Positions 1 through 11,344 of a stretch of DNA of 64,000 bases are shown here, one piece after another. Under the pieces are notes generated by a model. It was not told the origin of the DNA and ran no database searches. It saw nothing but the letters and a program-made list of their open reading frames with translations. Source of the stretch: Stomoxys calcitrans (Eukaryota > Arthropoda > Insecta > Diptera > Muscidae); contig NC_081554.1 in NCBI RefSeq assembly GCF_963082655.1, forward strand, positions 192,664,206 through 192,728,205. The letters are read 5' to 3'. Position numbers and translations under genes: made by a program. How positions within the stretch are numbered: the first letter of the stretch is position 1; each line of letters begins with the position of its first letter.

Positions 1-206
1 CTATGGAAGATTTCAAGTGAATATCTTTATCTGTTCGAATGATATCGTGATTTCGACAGACGGACGGACGGACATGGCTAGATCGACTCAGAATGTCGAG
101 ACGATCAAAAATATATTTTCTTTATTGGGTCTCACGTCTATATATCGAGGTGTTACAGACGGATTGATTAGATTAATATACCCCCATCCTATGGTGATGG
201 GTATGA
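1..206 (-). mobile_element. HINE 5'-end fragment
   Basis: Reverse-oriented 5' end of an INE-1/HINE-type element, cut by the left window edge. Seen: a GACGGACGGACGGACATGG run (the GTCY tract read backwards), then TCGAGACGATC, a TATATTTT stretch and the terminal box ending ATACCCCCATCCTATGG. No 3' hairpin is in the window. Non-coding; apparent ORFs here are incidental. Confidence 0.75.
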
Positions 207-336
207 AAAGCACCATTGAATAGGGATTTAGAAATCTATCCCGTTTCGTTTTTGAACGCCTTAATATACCAAGTATGTACATTAGGGTGTCCCAAACACC
301 AAAAAGCATTTTTGAGAACGCATAACCTAAATCTTT

Positions 337-1844
337 TATACCCACCACCGAAACATGGGGGTATGTTCATTTTGTCATTTCGTTTGCCACACATCGAAAT
401 ATCCATTTCCGATCCTATAAAGTATATATATTCCTGATCAGCGATCTAAGACGATCTAGACATGTCCGTCCGTCTGTCCGTCTGCCTGTTGAAATCACGC
501 TACAGTGTTTAAAAATAGAGACATTGAGCTGAAACTTAGCACAGATTCTTTTTTTGTCCATAAGCAGATTAAGTTCGAAGATGGGATATACCAGACTATA
601 TCTTGATATAGCCTCCATATAGACCGATCCGCTGATTTAGGGTCTTAGGCCAATAAAAGCTACATTTATTATCCGATTTTACTGAAATTTGAGACAGTGA
701 GTTGTGTTAGGCCCTCTGACGTCCTTCGTCAATTTGGCTCAGATCGGTCCAGATTTGAATATAGCTGCCACATAGACCGGTCCTCCGATTTAGGGTCTTA
801 GGCCCATAAAAGCCACATTTATTATCCGCTTTTATGAAATTTGGGACAGTGAGTTGTGTTAGGCCCTTCGTCATCCTTGTCAATTTGGCCTAGATCGGTT
901 CAGATTTGGATATAGCTGCCATATAGACCGATGTGTTGATTTAAGGTCCCGCGCCCATAAAAGGCTCATTTATTGTCCGATTTTGCCGAAATTTTGGAGG
1001 GTGAGTTCTGTAAGGCCCTTCGACATCCTTCGTCAATTTGGCCCAGATCGGTTCAGATTTGGATATAGCTGCCATATAGACCGATCTCTCTATTTAAGGT
1101 CTTGAGCCCATAAAAGGCGCATTTATTGTCCGATTTTGCCGAAATTTGGGAGGGTGAGTTCTGTAAGGCCCTTCGACATTCTTCTTCAATTTGGCCCAGA
1201 TCGGTCCAGATTTGGTTATAGCTGTCATATAGACCGATCCTCTGATTTAGGGTCTTAGGCCCATAAAAGCCACATTTATTATCCGATTTTGGTGAAATTT
1301 GGGACAGTAAGTTGTGTTGGGCTCTTCGACATCCTTCGTGAATATGGTCCAGATCGGTCCAGATTTGGATATAGCTGCCATATAGACCGATGTCTCGATT
1401 TAAGGTCTTGCGCCCATAAAAGGCGCATTTTTTGTTCGATGCCGCTGAAATTTGAGACGGTGAGTTTACTTACGCTCTCCTACATTCTTCTTCAATTTGT
1501 CCCAGATCGGTCCAGATTTGGTTATAGCTGCCATATAGACCGATCCTCCGATTTAGGGTCTTAGGCCCACAAAAGCCGCATTTATTATTAGATTTTGATG
1601 AAATTGAGGACAGTGAGTTATAGTAGGCCCTTCGTCAATTTGGCCCAGATCGGTCTAGATTTGGATATAGCTGTACATATAAGTATATGGACCAAATCGG
1701 AACATATTTCGATATAACTGTATATATGGGACATAAGATATGCAATTTTCACCGGGTTTTGATGAAAGGGGGTTTACACATATATCTCCGAGCTGGTGGG
1801 TATCCAAAGTTCGGTCCGGCCGAACTTAACGCCTTTTTACTTGT
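337..1844 (+). mobile_element. Full-length HINE, repeat family A
   Basis: A complete copy. The 5' end TATACCCACCACCGAAACAT is at 337. A TATATATA stretch and a GTCCGTCCGTCTGTCC tract follow near 420-490. About seven tandem units of ~153 bp follow (each with TTAGGGTCTTAGGCCC and GCTGCCATATAGACCGATC). The 3' hairpin has arms AAGTTCGG (1807-1814) and CCGAACTT (1820-1827), then AACGCCTTTTTACTTGT. This layout matches the Drosophila INE-1/DINE-1 group (established knowledge). It has no transposase and would depend on an autonomous Helentron. Confidence 0.8.
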
Positions 1845-2859
1845 TTATTTCTCTGAATATATCATTGAAGCTGTAGTGCAGCTTTCTAAGTAACTTTGGT
1901 TTTGGTGCATGCTTTGGTGTTGTAGTCGGTGTAACCAATGCATTAGAAAAATGGTAAGAAATCATAAACAAAGTAGCAAAGAGCAAGCTCACGTTGCGCT
2001 CTACACAAATAACATTGGATAGAGTGTGCAATTCTTGAACAAAGAAGCAAATTTCATGGCCCTCAGCATTTGCAAGTGTGTGAGTATCTATATGAAGTTC
2101 TTGCTATGTGCCCTGCTATTATCCCTTGTGAAAGTATCACCGTGTAAAGGTAAATGTCACGATGTTGGTGGTGTCTGCAGCACTGGTGTTCACTGTCGAG
2201 ACATTTGTCATCCTTGCTTGCTTTCTTCGGAGATTTTTGGTTTTTTTTTTTTTTGGGCAACGAGATATATGTTTTTTAAAAAGACTTTTACGTGGCTGCG
2301 TTTTTGCTCCTATTGTCATTCGGCGCCAAAGAAAATTGGCGTCTCATTTTCGACTGCGTTTTGTGCGTTTGTGGGAATGTAAGCAGGACACATATCGAGA
2401 CAGACAAAGAGATGAGAATGCATAGATATAGCGCAAGGTAAAGTCTCCACCTTCACAGGGCAAATACTGATTTAATGCATGACTTTACATTGCTTGCAAG
2501 TGTAAGTAGCTGACTAGGGCTTTCCTTACTTGGTATCATTATTTACCACACCCTGCCTTTGTTAACTTGTTTTCGGCTTTGTTGTCACCATTACCCAATT
2601 GTTTGTAAAAAACAGTTGGCATAGTTTAGTATTGCCAGACACACACACACAAGATATTGTTTGTGTAACTCGGCGTGTGACAGTTATAAGTGGCCTGGGG
2701 TGATAAAATGTGGAAATGGAATTCAAGGTGATTTCACAGCAGATAAATATGTTATGGAAAACCAAAACTTTTGCGTTGAAAACGGAGAAAAAATACAGCT
2801 ATTACGAGCTCAAGTCAATAAATGGCGAGATGGCTGTATGTGTATATGGCTGGCTGGTA
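1845..2859. other. Unassigned AT-rich DNA
   Basis: No transposon end or tandem array is visible. It holds a short cysteine-rich ORF (2092-2382), a poly-T run near 2235-2252 and an ACACAC run near 2640. Nothing else could be assigned. Confidence 0.5.
2092..2382 (+). CDS. Speculative small secreted Cys-rich ORF
   Basis: Function unknown and coding status doubtful. From the ATG at 2092 the reading frame begins MKFLLCALLLSLVKVSPC, which looks like a signal peptide. Four further spaced cysteine positions follow (GKC, GVC, VHC, then DICHPC) within about 45 residues. After that the frame runs through a T homopolymer encoding FFFF and becomes low-complexity, so a real product would need a splice or an earlier end. 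An AAAG|GTAAAT splice-donor-like site lies near 2148. A longer in-frame ATG exists at 2026. No TATA box or polyadenylation signal was tied to it. It may simply be a chance ORF. Confidence 0.15.
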   Translation: MKFLLCALLLSLVKVSPCKGKCHDVGGVCSTGVHCRDICHPCLLSSEIFGFFFFWATRYMFFKKTFTWLRFCSYCHSAPKKIGVSFSTAFCAFVGM

Positions 2860-3254
2860 TAGCTGCCAGGACCACACAGGTTGGAGCATTGAAGGCCGAT
2901 CTGTGAGGTGTTCATTGCTGTCCCGAGAAGCTTAGCTGCGAGTTGCCGGGCTCGTCCAAAGGTTGCAAATAGTGGAATGCTCCATACGGAGTAGCTGCCA
3001 CAGTAGTCGCGGACAATATGCGGTATCGAGCAGAGAGTGTAAGTGAGATGCCGGGTGGCACCGGCTTTTGCACAAATACTGAGTAGCTATGATGCTTAAA
3101 ACCACAAGGCGTGTTATTGGAGCCTTTAAATAACCAATGATCACCCTATTCCCGCGGCGATCGGTCTTTTGGACCGGAATGAGCTTGCTCACCTAAAGGA
3201 GCTTGACGAGGATCGCCTCCTCCACACGATAGTTTGGCTACAACAACAACAACC
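2860..3254 (+). mobile_element. Short retroposon with (CAA)n tail
   Basis: Diverged copy of the segment at 30570-30860, which lies upstream of the RTE-type ORF. Shared blocks include AAGCTTAGCTG, CGGAGTAGCTGC, GAGTGTAAGTGAG versus GAGTCTAAGTGAG, and TTATTGGAGCC versus TTATTGGCGCC followed by AAATAACCAATG. Unlike that copy, this one ends in a CAACAACAACAACC tail at 3241-3254, typical of RTE-type 3' ends. It therefore looks like a non-autonomous retroposon built from RTE ends (inference). Confidence 0.5.
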
Positions 3255-3339
3255 AATTAAGATCTTCATTCAATTATGTCGAGGGACACTCAGCAAGTTA
3301 ATGTTGAAAGTTCGCATATAAAAACGATTTTTTTAGGGC

Positions 3340-4215
3340 CAATGCCTTAAATCAAAAGTCGGAAGTCGTAAAAAAACACTACAATCAAAATTTCAGCCAA
3401 ATTGGACAAACATTATGGCTTGTAAGGACGCAGGCAGTCAAATCAGCAGATCGGTTTATAAGGCAGCTATACCAGGTTATAAACCGATTTGGACTTTACT
3501 AAACATATTTGTTGAAATTCATAATGTGGAAAATTTAAGCCAAATCGCATAAAAATTGTGGCTTCCTGGGCCTAAAGAAGTCACATCGGGAGATCGGTTT
3601 ATATGGGAGCTATATTAGGGTTAGACCGATTTGAACTGTACTTTGCAAAGTTGTTGGAAATCGTAACAGAACATCATCTGCAACATCATATCAGTCAAAT
3701 CGGATAAAAATTGTGGCTTCCAGGGGCTCAAGAAGTAAAATTGGGAGATCGGTTTATATGAGAGCTATATTAGGTTATAGACCTATTATTTCGATAGTAC
3801 TTAGCCCAGTTGTTGGAAGTCATAAAAGAACACTACACGCAAAATTGTAGCCAAATCGGGCAAAACTTGCGGCTTCCAGGGGCTCAAGAAGTAAAATCGG
3901 GAGATCGATTTATATGAGAGCTATATCAGGTTATAGACCGATTTTAACCGTACTTGGCACAGTTGATAAAAAATCATAACCGAACACTACATGTAAAATT
4001 TTAGCTAAATCAGACCAAATTGCCGCTTGCAGGTGCTCAAGAAGTCAAATCGGAAGATCGGTTTATCTGGGAGCTATATCCAAATCTGAACCGATATGAC
4101 CCAATTGCAACCCCCAACGATCTACATTAATTAGAAGTATCTGAGCGAAATATCAAGCGGCAATATCGACAGACGGACTGATGGACATTGTTAGATCGAC
4201 TCAGAATGTCGAGAC
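3340..4215 (-). mobile_element. HINE, repeat family D, both ends lost
   Basis: About five tandem units of ~155 bp with GGCTTCCAGGGGCTCAAGAA and GAGATCGGTTTATATG (unit starts near 3591, 3746, 3902, 4055). Then comes the reversed GTCY region (ATCGACAGACGGACTGATGG) and TCGAGACGATC. The 3' hairpin and the extreme 5' box are missing, so this is a truncated reverse copy. Confidence 0.7.
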
Positions 4216-4282
4216 GATCCGGTATATAATGGGTGACTTTTTAGCTATTTACTTTTTGGCAACACCGGTTTAAATAGCTTAC

Positions 4283-5296
4283 GAGGGTATACCAATTTCG
4301 TCATTCAGTTTGTAACACCCCGAAATATGCGTCTTAGACCCCATAAAGTATATATACTCTTGATCGTCAAGACATTTTAAGTCGATATAGCCATGTCCGC
4401 CCGTCTGTCCGTCCGTCCTTCTGTCAAAAGAACGCAAACTTTCGAAAAAGTAAAGCTAGGCGCTTGAAATAGTCCACAAATACATATTTTTAGTGTAGTC
4501 CTGTTTGGGATTTTAAATGGGCCAAATCGGTCCATGTTTTGATATAGCTGCCGTATAAACCGTTCATGGGTCTTGACTTCTTGAGCCCCTAGAGGGCGCA
4601 ATTCTCCTCGGATTTGACTGATTTTTTTTTGCACGTGGTGCTTTGGTATCACTTTCAATAACTGTGTTAAGTATGGTTCAAATCGGATCATAACCTGGTA
4701 TAGCTGCCATATAAACCGATTGTGGGTCTTGACTTCTTCAGCTTTTAGAGGGAGCAATTCTTATCTGAATTGGCTGTAATTTTGCAAGTGGTGTTTTGGT
4801 ATCACTTTTAACAACTGTGATTAGTATGGTTCAAATCGGTTCATAATCTGGTATAGCTGTCATATAAACCGATCTTGGGTCTTGACTTCTTCAGCTTTTA
4901 AAGGGCGCAATTCTCACCCGATTTGGCTAAAATTTTATGCAACGGATTCTCCCATGACCTTCAACATGCGTATCCAATATGGTCCCAAACGATCTATAGC
5001 TTGCTACATCTACCATATAAACCGATCTCCTGATTTTGTTTCTTGAGCTCCTACAAGGCTCAATTCTTATCCGAAAGAACTGAAATACACAATGACTTCT
5101 ACAATGTTCAGAATTTAATTCATTTATGCTCCGAATCGGACTATAACTTGAAATAGCTCCAATAGAATAACAGTTCTCATTCATTATTCTTTGTATGCCT
5201 AAAAAAGAGACACTGCGCAAAGAACTCGACAAATGCTATCCATGGTGGAGGGTATATAAGATTAGGCACGGCCGAATTTAGCACGCTCTTACTTAT
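4283..5296 (+). mobile_element. HINE, repeat family B
   Basis: The 5' part is degraded (GAGGGTATACCAATTTCGTC), then CCATAAAGTATATATAC and a GTCCGTCCGTCCTTCTG tract. Family-B units carry GGTCTTGACTTCTTGAGCC and a CTAGAGGGCGCAATTCT block. The 3' end is GGTGGAGGGTATATAAGATT, a decayed hairpin, then GCACGCTCTTACTTAT. Near full length but internally eroded. Confidence 0.75.
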
Positions 5297-5338
5297 TTTT
5301 CACTGTCAAACATCTTCAGTTTGGTCTATAATTTAACC

Positions 5339-6093
5339 ATGAATCGTCTTACAAGCGAACAACACTATTATTGAATTTTATTATAAAAAATGCGTGCTCT
5401 GTTAAGAAAGTTCAGGGCGCACTTCTTCCATTTTATGGTCAGTTTAATCGACCCACTGAAGCGGCTATTTGGAAGCAGAATAGTCGATTTTGGAGTGAAG
5501 ATGAGCTAGAAACATTGTCAGAGCTACCAATGAATCAAAGTCACAGTTTGGCGTGGTTAACAGGGTGGTGGCATCATTGGACTGTACTTCTTCAAAGATG
5601 ATGCGAATCGTAACAGTTACCTTACGAACGGTGAGCGCTATCGTGAGATGATATCCATCTTTTTTTTGCCCAAAATGCAAGAGCTTGACTTGCATGACAT
5701 TTGGTTTCCACAATACGGTGCCATATACAACACAGCACGCTTTTTAAGGGACTTATTGCGAGGCGTCTTCGGTGAACATTTTATTTCACGTTCGGGACCG
5801 ATCAATTGGCCGTCTAGATCGTGCATTTTAACTGCTTTAGACTATTTTTTGTGGGGCTAGGTTAAAGCTCATGTCCATACAGACAATCTTGCTTCAATTG
5901 ACAGATAGGAAGACAACATTGAAGCATTTGTTCGTAAGATACCGGCTGAAATGTTGGAAACAGTATGCCAAAACTGGACTAAGCGGGTGGACCATTTGAG
6001 GCGCAATCACGGTCATCATTTGCATGAAATAATCTTCAAACATTCAATAATATGGAGCATACTATGGATTCAAATAAAGATTTCATACTTTTT
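5339..6093 (+). pseudogene. Mariner-superfamily transposase pseudogene
   Basis: Remains of an IS630-Tc1-mariner transposase. The N-terminal helix-turn-helix region is seen as KKVQGALLPFYGQFNRPTEA (5400-5465). After a deletion the catalytic part resumes in shifted frames: NGERYREMI, FFLPKMQELDLHD, then WFPQYGA, GEFGEH-like residues, LTALDYFLWG, and AEMLETVCQNWTKR near the C-terminus. The QDGA-type second catalytic aspartate is replaced by tyrosine (QYGA), the third (LDYF) is kept. Several stops and frameshifts are present. The HINE at 6094 sits at its 3' end. It cannot encode an active enzyme. Confidence 0.8.
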
Positions 6094-7314
6094 TATACCC
6101 ACCACCGAAGGATGGGGGTATATTCATTTTGTCATTCCGTTTGCAACACATCGAAATATCCATCTCCGACCCTATAAAGTGTATATATTCTTGATCAGCG
6201 TAAAAATCTAAGACGATTTAGATATGTCCGTCCGTCTGTCCGTCTGTCCGTCTGTCTGTTGAAATCACGCTACAGTCTTCAAAAATAGAGATATTGAGCT
6301 GAAACTTTGAACAGATTCTTTTTTTTTGTCCATAAGCAGGTTAAGTTCGAAGATGGGCTATATCAGACTATATCTTAATATAGCCCCCATATAGACCGAT
6401 CCGCCGATTTAGGGTCTTAGGCCAATAAAAGCAACATTTATTATCCGATTTTGCTGAAATTCGGGAAAGTGAGTTGTGTTAGGCCCTTCGACATCCTCCA
6501 TCAATTTGGTCCAGATCGGTTTAGATTTGGATATAGCTGGCATTTAGACCGATCCTCCGATTTAGGGTCATAGGCCCATGAAAGCTCCATTTATTACCCG
6601 ATTTTGCTGAAATTTGGGACAGTGAGTTGTGTAAGGCCCTTCGACATCCTCCGTCATTATGGCTCAGATCGGTCCAGATTTGGATATAGCTGCCATATAG
6701 ACCGATCCTCCGATTTAGGGTCTTAGGCGCATAAAAGCCACATTTATTATCCGATTTTGCTGAAATTCGGGAAAGTGAGTTGTGTTAGGCCCTTCGACAT
6801 CCTCCATCAATTTGGTCCAGATCGGTTTAGATTTGGATATAGCTGCCATTTAGACCGATCCTACGATTTAGGGTCATAGGCCCATGAAAGCTCCATTTAT
6901 TACCCGATTTTGCTGAAATTTGGGACAGTGAGTTGTGTAAGGCCCTTCGACATCCTCCGTCAATATGGCTCAGATCGGTTCAGATTTGGATATATCTGCC
7001 ATATAGACCGATATCTGGTTTTAAAGTCCTGGCCCCAAAAAAAGGCGCATTTATAATTCGATTTAATTGAAATTTGACACAGTAACTTATGGTAGGCTTT
7101 TCGACATCCGTGTCGTACATGGTTCAGATCGGTTTATTTTTAGATATAGCTACTGTACTTAATACAATAGTAATTGGTCCAAATTGGAACATATTTTGAT
7201 ATAACTGCTATGGGACATAAGGTATGCAGTTTTCACCGGATTTTGATGAAAGGTGGTTTACATATATAACCGAGGTGGTGGGTATCCAAAGTTCGACACG
7301 GCCGTTTTACTTGT
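6094..7314 (+). mobile_element. HINE, repeat family A
   Basis: Starts TATACCCACCACCGAAGG, has a GTCCGTCTGTCCGTCTGTCC tract near 6228-6258 and about five ~153-bp units. Two adjacent stretches (about 6460-6680 and 6765-6985) are nearly identical, suggesting recent unit homogenisation. The end is GGTGGTGGGTATCCAAAG, then a hairpin shortened by deletion, then TTTTACTTGT. Confidence 0.8.
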
Positions 7315-7369
7315 TTTTTTGAGTTTTATGTGCTTTTTTTGAAAAACTTTCCTATAGCTCTTAAAATAA

Positions 7370-7472
7370 TCACCCTTTATACACTTTATGGTGTCTTAGA
7401 TCAATATTTCGAAGTGTTACAAACGAAGTGACTAGATTAGTATACCCCCATCTTAAGGGGCGGTGGGTAAAA
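7370..7472 (-). mobile_element. HINE 5'-end fragment
   Basis: Only the outermost ~100 bp of a reversed HINE: CTTTATGGTGTCTTAGATC, TTCGAAGTGTTACAAACG, and GTATACCCCCATCTTAAGG. A degenerate GACAGAC/GACGGAC stretch follows to about 7570. Confidence 0.6.
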
Positions 7473-7691
7473 AAGACGGTCAGACACATAGTAAAGCCGA
7501 CAGGCATACAGTTAAAAAGATATACAGGTAGACAGACACAATGATGACAAAAGGAAGGACGGACAGACGGAAACTTGATTTTAAGGAAAACTTCTTCAAA
7601 ATCTTGGATTTCGTTAGATTTACTTTTCACAATCAGATTTTCCTTCTGCTGAAGTTAGGTTAAGTAAGAGTGGCAGCCCTTAGCCCTACAG

Positions 7692-8636
7692 CAGAGATGG
7701 TCCGTAAGACGATTTTTTAGGTTTCCGACTGTCAAAAAGTTGTAAAAGTCGAAAACGTCGTATACTTGTATAAAACGTAGAAAAAGTCGCAAACGTCATA
7801 AACCTTAATAACTCAGTGCAAAAGTTTGATTTTCAACAAATATTATTGTCACTTATTTGTTGTATATAGAAGAGTTTATATGTAAAAAAATTTCGCAATA
7901 AAAGAAATATTAAGTTTTTTTTTTAATTTTTGCATTTACATTTTTCACACAATAAATTGGAAATATACGCAAATTTCAAGTCAATTTATAAAGTAACGTT
8001 TAAGGATTTTTTTGTGAAGCAAAAAATCAATAAATTATTAGTTTTCATCAATTATATTTAGAAATTGCAATTATTTTGTATCCTTTTGCAAAATTATTTG
8101 CTTCTCCCGTTTTAATTTGCTTTTTGAAAGCTGTTGTAAACGACATATGTTAAAAATGCATGACATCTGAGGAAGTGTCAAGTGAAATCTTACATGGAGT
8201 GTTAATTATGTTATTCAATAACAATACTTAAAAATAACATTACTTATTCAATAAAATACTTAACACGCCATCTTCCATTTCACTTGACATTACCTCACAT
8301 TAGCATACTTAACACGCCATCTACCATTTCACTTGACACTACCTCAGATGTCATTCATTTTATAACAATATTGGTAAAAATCGTGTAAACCTACGGTAGC
8401 TTTTTCTAATTCTGAACCGATTTTTTCCAATTTCAATATTGTTCGTCTCCAGGAGGAAAAAATTACTTATGCCAAAATTTTTAGTTAATCAGATCAAAAA
8501 TTCGACATATTTTCGTTCGAATTTTTTTTCTGTCAGAAACCTAGTTTTTTGGCTAGGTTTACGACGTTTTCGACGTATGTAATATACGTCGGAAATGTAT
8601 GTCATATACGTCACTGTTTCTGACAGGCCATCTCTG
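7692..8636. mobile_element. Non-autonomous hAT-type element
   Basis: The 945-bp element is bounded by CAGAGATGG at 7692-7700 and CCATCTCTG at 8628-8636, with inverted similarity extending inward (CAGAGATGG.CCGT.AGA). It is flanked on both sides by the same 8-bp word CCCTACAG (7684-7691 and 8637-8644). An 8-bp duplication with CAGNGNTG-like ends is diagnostic of the hAT superfamily (established). Subterminal ACGTC/GACGT words repeat near both ends. There is no transposase ORF, so it is a MITE or internally deleted copy. Confidence 0.8.
8160..8354. repeat. Inverted repeat nested in the hAT element
   Basis: Arms ATGACATCTGAGG...GTGTCAAGTGAAAT (from 8160) and ATTTCACTTGACAC...CCTCAGATGTCAT (to 8354) pair over about 45-50 bp. 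The right arm is partly duplicated in direct orientation (ACTTAACACGCCATCT at about 8260 and 8309). It could be a second MITE inserted in the hAT element. Confidence 0.6.
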
Positions 8637-8644
8637 CCCTACAG

Positions 8645-9789
8645 ACTCACTTTTTTTGGACAATTTTAGGTCCATTGTGATACCACAGTAGCGACAGACC
8701 AAGACTTCTGGCGGAGCTCGAGATTTTCCTTTGTTATTAGTTTCAATTCATTTTTCATATTAAGTTTTATTCAAAGCTTTATTTTTTTTGTAACCTTTTA
8801 ATTGGCCTCTCTTGAGCTGCAACTTCACAACATCTTAAATCACATTTCAACAATTATTTACTGCTAGAAGTGTTGATTGCAATTGTGTGCAGTTCCATTT
8901 GAAGTCCCCAAAGTGTCATAGGTTTATTACAAACGGAAATTGCACACAATAAAAAATTTGCCTCCTCTAACTCGGGGCATATTTTATTGAAGGCAAACAT
9001 AATTTAGCCAGGGCCAAGCTAAAGGGCCATAGAGGAAAAGGAAGAGGAAGGAAGTGCTTTAATGTTATCGCTAACAAGTCGTTAGTCGTTAGTAGTACTA
9101 CGGAATTATGGGCAAAAGAAGCGCAACAACCGTGGCCAAGCAAGGAGTCATTTTTCAGTTCATAGTCTGCAAGAAGAAATCGACTCAATTAAAATGCAAT
9201 GCCAAGCATTTTTTCTTAATGTTGCCCGTTGGCCAAAAGGGGAGCATGGAATGGGGTTACAGGGTTGTTTGGTGCCCCATATTACCCTCAATGAGCGGTG
9301 GTTCAGCATTTTAATTGCAACTTCACTGATGCCTCCTCGGTGATATGAGCTGCTTAGAGTGTTGCAATTTTTCCCCCTTGGAAAAAGCAACAGTGACCCA
9401 TGAAAGAAAAATAAGCCAAATGAATTTTAAACCAAAGCAAATGTTGCTGCAACAAGAAATTTATGTCCAGGGAATAATTCCTGGCTGCATGCCTTAAATG
9501 TGTGCCCTTTTTCTTATACTGCAACACGACGATCTCTTAAGGAAATGCTTTGTAATAAATGGCAGTTGGGTTGGGTTGGCTGAGAAGTTCTGTTTATTCT
9601 TTAAGGATAAAGCTGAGCCCAGTATACAATGGGGCGATTAACCCTAGACAGTTTCAGATTGCTGTTAAAAGATTAGAAATTTTATGGTGCATAAAATCTC
9701 TAAGAAAAATGTGTATAATGATGACAATGATGTTCAAATAGGTAACTCATAAAGTCAATTTAAGGTGAATTGTTTAAATGAAAGCTAAA
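8645..9789. other. Unassigned DNA
   Basis: The first ~90 bp (ACTCAC...GCGACAGACC) continue the repeat into which the hAT element inserted, since the same strand is interrupted at CCCTACAG. The remainder shows no recognisable gene, element end or array; ORFs here are short and unconvincing. Confidence 0.5.
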
Positions 9790-9903
9790 GGCCACCGTGG
9801 CTCAGAGGTTAGCATGTTTGCCTACGATAATGGGCACAAAGAGGTCGAACTGTTGCATGAATATCAGACAAAATTTTCACTGGAGGTTACCAGACTATAC
9901 CAG
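9790..9903 (+). mobile_element. tRNA-derived SINE, truncated
   Basis: GGCCACCGTGGCTCAGAGG starts a tRNA-like head; GAGGTTAGCATGTTTGCC contains an A box and GAGGTCGAACTG a worn B box. It matches the better-preserved copy at 46949. The body is cut off by the HINE that starts at 9904. Confidence 0.7.
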
Positions 9904-11344
9904 AATTTACCACCACCAAAGGATCGGGGTATATTCATTTTGTCATTCCGTTTACAACACATCGAAATATCCATTTCCGAACCTATAAGGTATATATATT
10001 CTTGATCAGCGTAAAAATCTAAGAGGATCTATCTATGTCCGTCCGTCTGTCCGTCTGTCTGTTGAAATCACGCTACATTCTTTTAAAATATAGATATTGA
10101 GCTGAAACTTTGCACAGATTCTTTTTTTGTCCATTAGCAAATTAAGTTCGAAGATGGGCTATATCGGACTATATCTTGATATAGCCCCCACATGGACCGA
10201 TCCTCCGATTTAGGGGTTTAGGCCCATAAAAGCCACATTTTTTATCCGATTTTGCTGAAATTTGGGACTGTGAGTTGTGCTAGACCCTTCGACATCCTTC
10301 GTCAATTTGGCCCAGATCGGTCCAGGTTTGGATATAGCTGCCATATAGACCGATCCTTTGATTTAGGGTCTTGGGCCCATAAAAGCCTCATTTATTATCC
10401 GATTTTGCTTAAAATTTGGGACTGTGAGTTGTGTTATGCCCTTCGACATCCTTCGTCAATTTGGCTCAGATCGGTCCTGATTTGGATATAGCTGCCATAT
10501 AGACCGATCCTCCGATTTAGGGTCTTAGGCCCATAAAAGCCACATTTATTATCCGATTTTGCTGAAATTTGGAACAGTGAGTTGTCCCAGGCCCATCGAC
10601 ATCTTTTTTCATTTTGGCTCTTATCGGTTCAGATTTGGATATAGCCCCTTTATAGATCAATCCATCGATTTAGGGTCTTGGGCCCATAAAAGCCACATTT
10701 ATTATCCGATTTTGCTTAAAATTTGGGACTGTGAGTTGTGTTATGCCCTTCGATATCCTTCGTCAATTTGGCTCAGATCGGTCCAGATTTGGATATAGCC
10801 CCCATGTAGACCGATCGGCTGATTTACGGTCTTAGGCCCATAAAAGCCACATTTATTATCCGATTTTGCTAAAATTCGGGACAGTGAGTTGTGTTAGGCC
10901 CTTCGACATCTTTTGTCAATTTGGCTCAGATCGGTCCTGATTTAGATATAGCTGCCATATAGACCGATCCTCCGATTTACGGTCTAAGGCCCATAAAAGC
11001 TACATTTATTATCCGATTTTGCTGAAATTAGGAACAGTGAGTTGTTCTAGGCCCATCGAAATCTTTCTTTGTTTTGGCTCTGATCGGTCCAGATTTGGAT
11101 ATAGCTGGCATATAGACTGATCTCTCGATTTAAAGTTTTGGACTTATAAAAAGCGCAGTTTTTGTCCCGTGTCGCCAAAATTTAGGACATTGAATTAAAT
11201 TAAGCCCCTTGACATACTTCTGCTGTATGGCATAGATCGGTCCAGATTTGGATACAGCTGCCATATAGACCGATCTCTCGGTTTTAGGTTTTGGGGCCAA
11301 AAAAGGCGCATTTATTGTCCGATTTTGCCGAAATTTGAAACATA
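9904..11344 (+). mobile_element. HINE, repeat family A, 3'-truncated
   Basis: Slightly worn 5' end (TTTACCACCACCAAAGGATC), TATATATATTC, a short GTCCGTCCGTCTGTCC tract, then about eight ~153-bp units. No 3' hairpin or CTTGT end; the copy stops at about 11344 in mid-unit (TTTGCCGAAATTTGAAAC). Confidence 0.75.
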
